Notes under the pieces: model-generated
Told to the model about the DNA's origin: nothing
The model's database searches: none
Seen by the model: only the letters and a program-made list of their open reading frames with translations
Shown here: positions 3,914 to 6,112 of the stretch, in pieces
How positions within the stretch are numbered: the stretch's first letter is position 1
How the letters are laid out: each line of letters opens with the position of its first letter
Assembly (NCBI GenBank): GCA_021799755.1
Contig: JAJYZU010000066.1
Location: 1 to 6,112, forward strand
Direction of reading: 5' to 3'
Origin: Thermoplasmata archaeon
GTDB taxonomy: Archaea; Thermoplasmatota; Thermoplasmata; Thermoplasmatales; Thermoplasmataceae
Length of the DNA: 6,112 nucleotides
Position numbers and translations under genes: made by a program

Positions 3914-6112
3914 CACCTCCGTCCCCTTTGTCCAACTTTCCATCTCCGTTTTCCGACGACCCAGAATTCTTTTTCAACTCGTCCTGATCCTTATCCGACC
4001 GCAACCCCTTCTCAAACACCTCGCTGTTTTCATCATCAAAGCTTGTTACACCTATTATGGAATCGGCATATTTAAGGACAGAATTCTTAAGCGTAACCAC
4101 AAGTATCTGGGATGTGTAGGAGTTTTCCCTGAACATCCTCCCAATTCTTTCTGCGTTTGACCCATCCAGGAACATATCAACCTCGTCCAGGTAATATATT
4201 GGAGATGGATTTATACGCTGGACTGCCATTATAAATGCGAGTGCAGTCAGGCTCTTTTCGCCCCCGCTTAAAGCCTCGATTTTGCTGAAATTGGTTCCCT
4301 TGGGTCGGGCTTTAATGTATATTTCAGAATTCAGTGGATCGCTTTCATCAGAAATCTCGAGACCTGCCTCTCCGCCGTCAGAAAGGATGTAATAGATCGA
4401 ATTCATCTTCTGGTTTATATCCTTGAAAAGTCTATTGAAAACTATCTTTTTCTGTTCATTCAGTTTCTGCATAAGATTTTCAAGATCCTTCCTTTCATCG
4501 TTCAGTCTCCCTATCTCTGTTCCCATTTTCTCGAGATTGCTGTTCTCCTGATCAAATTCCTCAATTGCCCTAAGGTTGATTGGGCCCAATGCCTCAATTT
4601 CCTTTTCAAGCAAAGTAATTTGGTTTTTCATCTCAGTTGAACTCATTTCTGTCTGGATAGGTGTTCCCTGCGCCTTCTCAAGTTCCTCCTTTGCGTCATT
4701 CAATTTTGCGATCATATTATCGAGTTTGGTACCGAGAGTGATGAGATTGTCATGATTACCGCCGATATCTCCCATGATTGATTCGGAACTGGATCTCAAT
4801 GCCTCTACTTCGGAATTGAGTGCAGATATCCTGCTGTTGAACTCTTTATTTCTAGCATCCAGCTGTTCCTCCATTGCTCTGAACTTGCTCATATCGTAAC
4901 CAAGATTCGTCACATCAGTTTCCAGGGCAGAAACAAGTTTTTCAATAGTCTTGAGTCTTTCATTCATTTTGGATATATTTTTACTGTTTTCATTCAGGGT
5001 TGCCTCGTAAAGCCTTATCTCAGAAACGAGGTTTGAAATCTGTTGATTCAGGCCAGTTTCCTTTGACGCAAGATCCTCAATAACGGTTTCAAGTTCTCTC
5101 TTTCTTGCAATGGTTTCTGGTGAAACTTTTTCAATTTTCTTGTATATTTTTTCCCTCTTTTCTGTCTCTTTCGAAAGATCTTCCTTGAGGGCAGAAATCT
5201 TGGAACTGTTCTCCGAAAGAGACGATTCCAAACCGCCAATTTCATCCTGCAGATGCTTGATTGCGTTGTTTATCTCGATCAACTTTGGTTCGTTCACCTG
5301 TATAGCCTTGTTAAGATCTTCAAATTCTTTTGAATTGGAGCCCTCTGTTTTTGAAAGCTCCGCAACCTTTATTCCAACTTCATGCATCTCATCCTGCAGC
5401 TGATTCAGTTCAGCGGTGAGCTGGGCAAGTCTGGAATTTTGATCATTTATTGTGCTGTTGAGTCTTGATAATTTTTCTTCCACGTTTGCCGCATCATTCT
5501 TCTTTTCTGTGAACCCGCCGGTAATTGCTCCGCTTGCCTCAAAGATATCACCGTCAAGGGTAACCATTCTGACTCCGCCCATATTTTTTCTTGAGATCGC
5601 TATATCTTTCATTAGGAGAGTATCCTGAAAGCAATACCATATGACGTTCTCGTATACGCTGTCATAACGAAGGCTCTCTGAAAGGTAACCCAGACTGTCT
5701 CCGGAATTTCGAACAAGAATAGCTTTCCCCCTTGGGCGTCCCGAAGCCATTTTGTTCAATGGCAGGAATGTCAGTTTCCCCGCGCGTTCTCTTTTAAGGA
5801 GATTCAGGCACTGTTCTGCGACTCCGTCGTCAGTTACCACAAACGAATTTAACCTTGCGCCGGCAGAAGCTTCAACGGCGCTTCTGACATTATCATCAAA
5901 TGTGATGAGATCCCTGACCGTACCAATTATTCCGCCGACTTCTCCGGACGACCTGGCGCTGTTAATAACCTGTGAAGCTTTGGAGGTGCCGGAATGGGAT
6001 CTGGAAGAAATCGAGAGAAGTTTCTCGTACTCTCTGCCATTTTCATTGATCTGTCTGGACAGTTCATCCTTCTCCCGGCTTTTCTCTGAAATAACTTTCC
6101 TGAGATCATAAA
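3897..6112 (-). CDS. smc: SMC chromosome-segregation ATPase: hinge, C-terminal coiled coil and C-terminal head (5' end outside window)
   Basis: The frame is open from the right edge to the TGA at 3897-3899, giving 737 visible residues; the N-terminal Walker A half lies beyond the window. Residues 1 to about 45 are the end of the N-terminal coiled coil. Residues about 55-200 are the hinge, from GGIIGTV (59-65) and LNKM to the glycine-rich DGDIFEASGAITGG that closes the dimer interface. A long Glu/Lys/Leu-rich coiled coil runs to about 500. The conserved neck LGPINLRAIEEF lies near 4556-4591. In the head, the ABC signature LSGGEKS is at 4251-4271. Walker B is PIYYLDEVDMFLD at 4164-4202 with catalytic Glu643, followed by the D-loop (LDGSNAERI). 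The switch region reads VVTLKNS, without histidine, like the archaeal VVSLR type. The last ~45 residues are a hydrophilic, acidic tail. The gene heads the cluster with scpA and overlaps it by 17 nt. The protein dimerises and uses ATP to load onto or move along DNA with ScpA. Confidence 0.96.
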   Translation of the reverse strand, partial: YDLRKVISEKSREKDELSRQINENGREYEKLLSISSRSHSGTSKASQVINSARSSGEVGGIIGTVRDLITFDDNVRSAVEASAGARLNSFVVTDDGVAEQCLNLLKRERAGKLTFLPLNKMASGRPRGKAILVRNSGDSLGYLSESLRYDSVYENVIWYCFQDTLLMKDIAISRKNMGGVRMVTLDGDIFEASGAITGGFTEKKNDAANVEEKLSRLNSTINDQNSRLAQLTAELNQLQDEMHEVGIKVAELSKTEGSNSKEFEDLNKAIQVNEPKLIEINNAIKHLQDEIGGLESSLSENSSKISALKEDLSKETEKREKIYKKIEKVSPETIARKRELETVIEDLASKETGLNQQISNLVSEIRLYEATLNENSKNISKMNERLKTIEKLVSALETDVTNLGYDMSKFRAMEEQLDARNKEFNSRISALNSEVEALRSSSESIMGDIGGNHDNLITLGTKLDNMIAKLNDAKEELEKAQGTPIQTEMSSTEMKNQITLLEKEIEALGPINLRAIEEFDQENSNLEKMGTEIGRLNDERKDLENLMQKLNEQKKIVFNRLFKDINQKMNSIYYILSDGGEAGLEISDESDPLNSEIYIKARPKGTNFSKIEALSGGEKSLTALAFIMAVQRINPSPIYYLDEVDMFLDGSNAERIGRMFRENSYTSQILVVTLKNSVLKYADSIIGVTSFDDENSEVFEKGLRSDKDQDELKKNSGSSENGDGKLDKGDGGDENKD
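3914..3920 (-). promoter_or_regulatory. Ribosome binding site deciding the scpA start
   Basis: On the - strand a perfect GGAGGTG runs straight into ATG 3913. It matches the archaeal 16S 3' end complement and favours this ATG over the one at 3943. The site is embedded in codons of the glycine/aspartate-rich tail of SMC. Confidence 0.65.

Noticed and set aside
3914..3943. Longer scpA start at ATG 3943
   Set aside because: It lacks a good ribosome binding site and deepens the overlap with smc to 47 nt, while ATG 3913 has a perfect GGAGGTG.
3594..4160. + strand ORFs of about 90 residues opposite scpA and smc
   Set aside because: They lie wholly antisense to well-supported conserved genes, show no recognisable domain and have no ribosome binding site.
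5048..5403. ORFs on both strands inside the SMC coiled-coil region (5048-5245 minus, 5110-5403 plus)
   Set aside because: Their compositions are by-products of the Glu/Lys/Leu-rich coiled-coil codons; the SMC frame is continuous across the region.
1..6112. CRISPR array or other cas genes to accompany the Cas4-like nuclease
   Set aside because: I saw no regularly spaced direct repeats and no Cas1, Cas2 or effector motifs; the Cas4-like protein appears to be a stand-alone family member.

Overview
The window looks archaeal and most likely comes from the Thermoplasmata (a Thermoplasmatales-like lineage). This rests on an archaeal-type TyrRS, an archaeal-type ScpA kleisin, an SMC with an archaeal-style switch region, TATA/BRE-like elements placed for very short or absent leaders, and GGAGGTG-type ribosome binding sites abutting ATG codons. 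The taxon is an inference, because no rRNA or other marker is present.

Layout. (1) From the left edge to 901 (+) lies the 3' end of an old-yellow-enzyme/2,4-dienoyl-CoA-reductase-like flavoprotein: the last strands of the TIM barrel, a four-cysteine Fe-S motif and the start of an FAD/ADP-binding domain, with an unusually short C-terminus. (2) 902-1077 is a short intergenic stretch with a T-rich candidate terminator and a TATA-like box. (3) 1078-1251 (+) encodes a 57-residue AbrB/SpoVT-type DNA-binding protein, too short for ordinary ORF cut-offs. (4) From 6112 down to 1264 (-) runs a tightly packed cluster in transcription order: smc (5' end outside the window), scpA, two short ORFs that together make one Cas4/RecB-like nuclease, and tyrS. 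Junctions are a 17-nt overlap, a 28-nt overlap, a 2-nt gap and a 0-nt gap. tyrS converges on the AbrB gene with 12 nt between stop codons.

How the genes may work together. SMC and ScpA are the ATPase and kleisin of the chromosome-organising condensin complex. Directly downstream and co-oriented are two ORFs that divide the conserved residues of a Cas4-like Fe-S nuclease. The first cysteine and the histidine are on the upstream ORF; the D/E-x-K/Q active-site residues and the last three cysteines are on the downstream ORF. Each half has one hydrophobic helix exactly at the split, and charge distribution puts both nuclease halves in the cytoplasm. This suggests a membrane-anchored nuclease, either two-subunit or one frameshifted gene, linked by context to chromosome maintenance. 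No CRISPR repeats or other cas genes are visible. tyrS is probably also transcribed from its own promoter inside the end of the nuclease gene, giving a leaderless mRNA.
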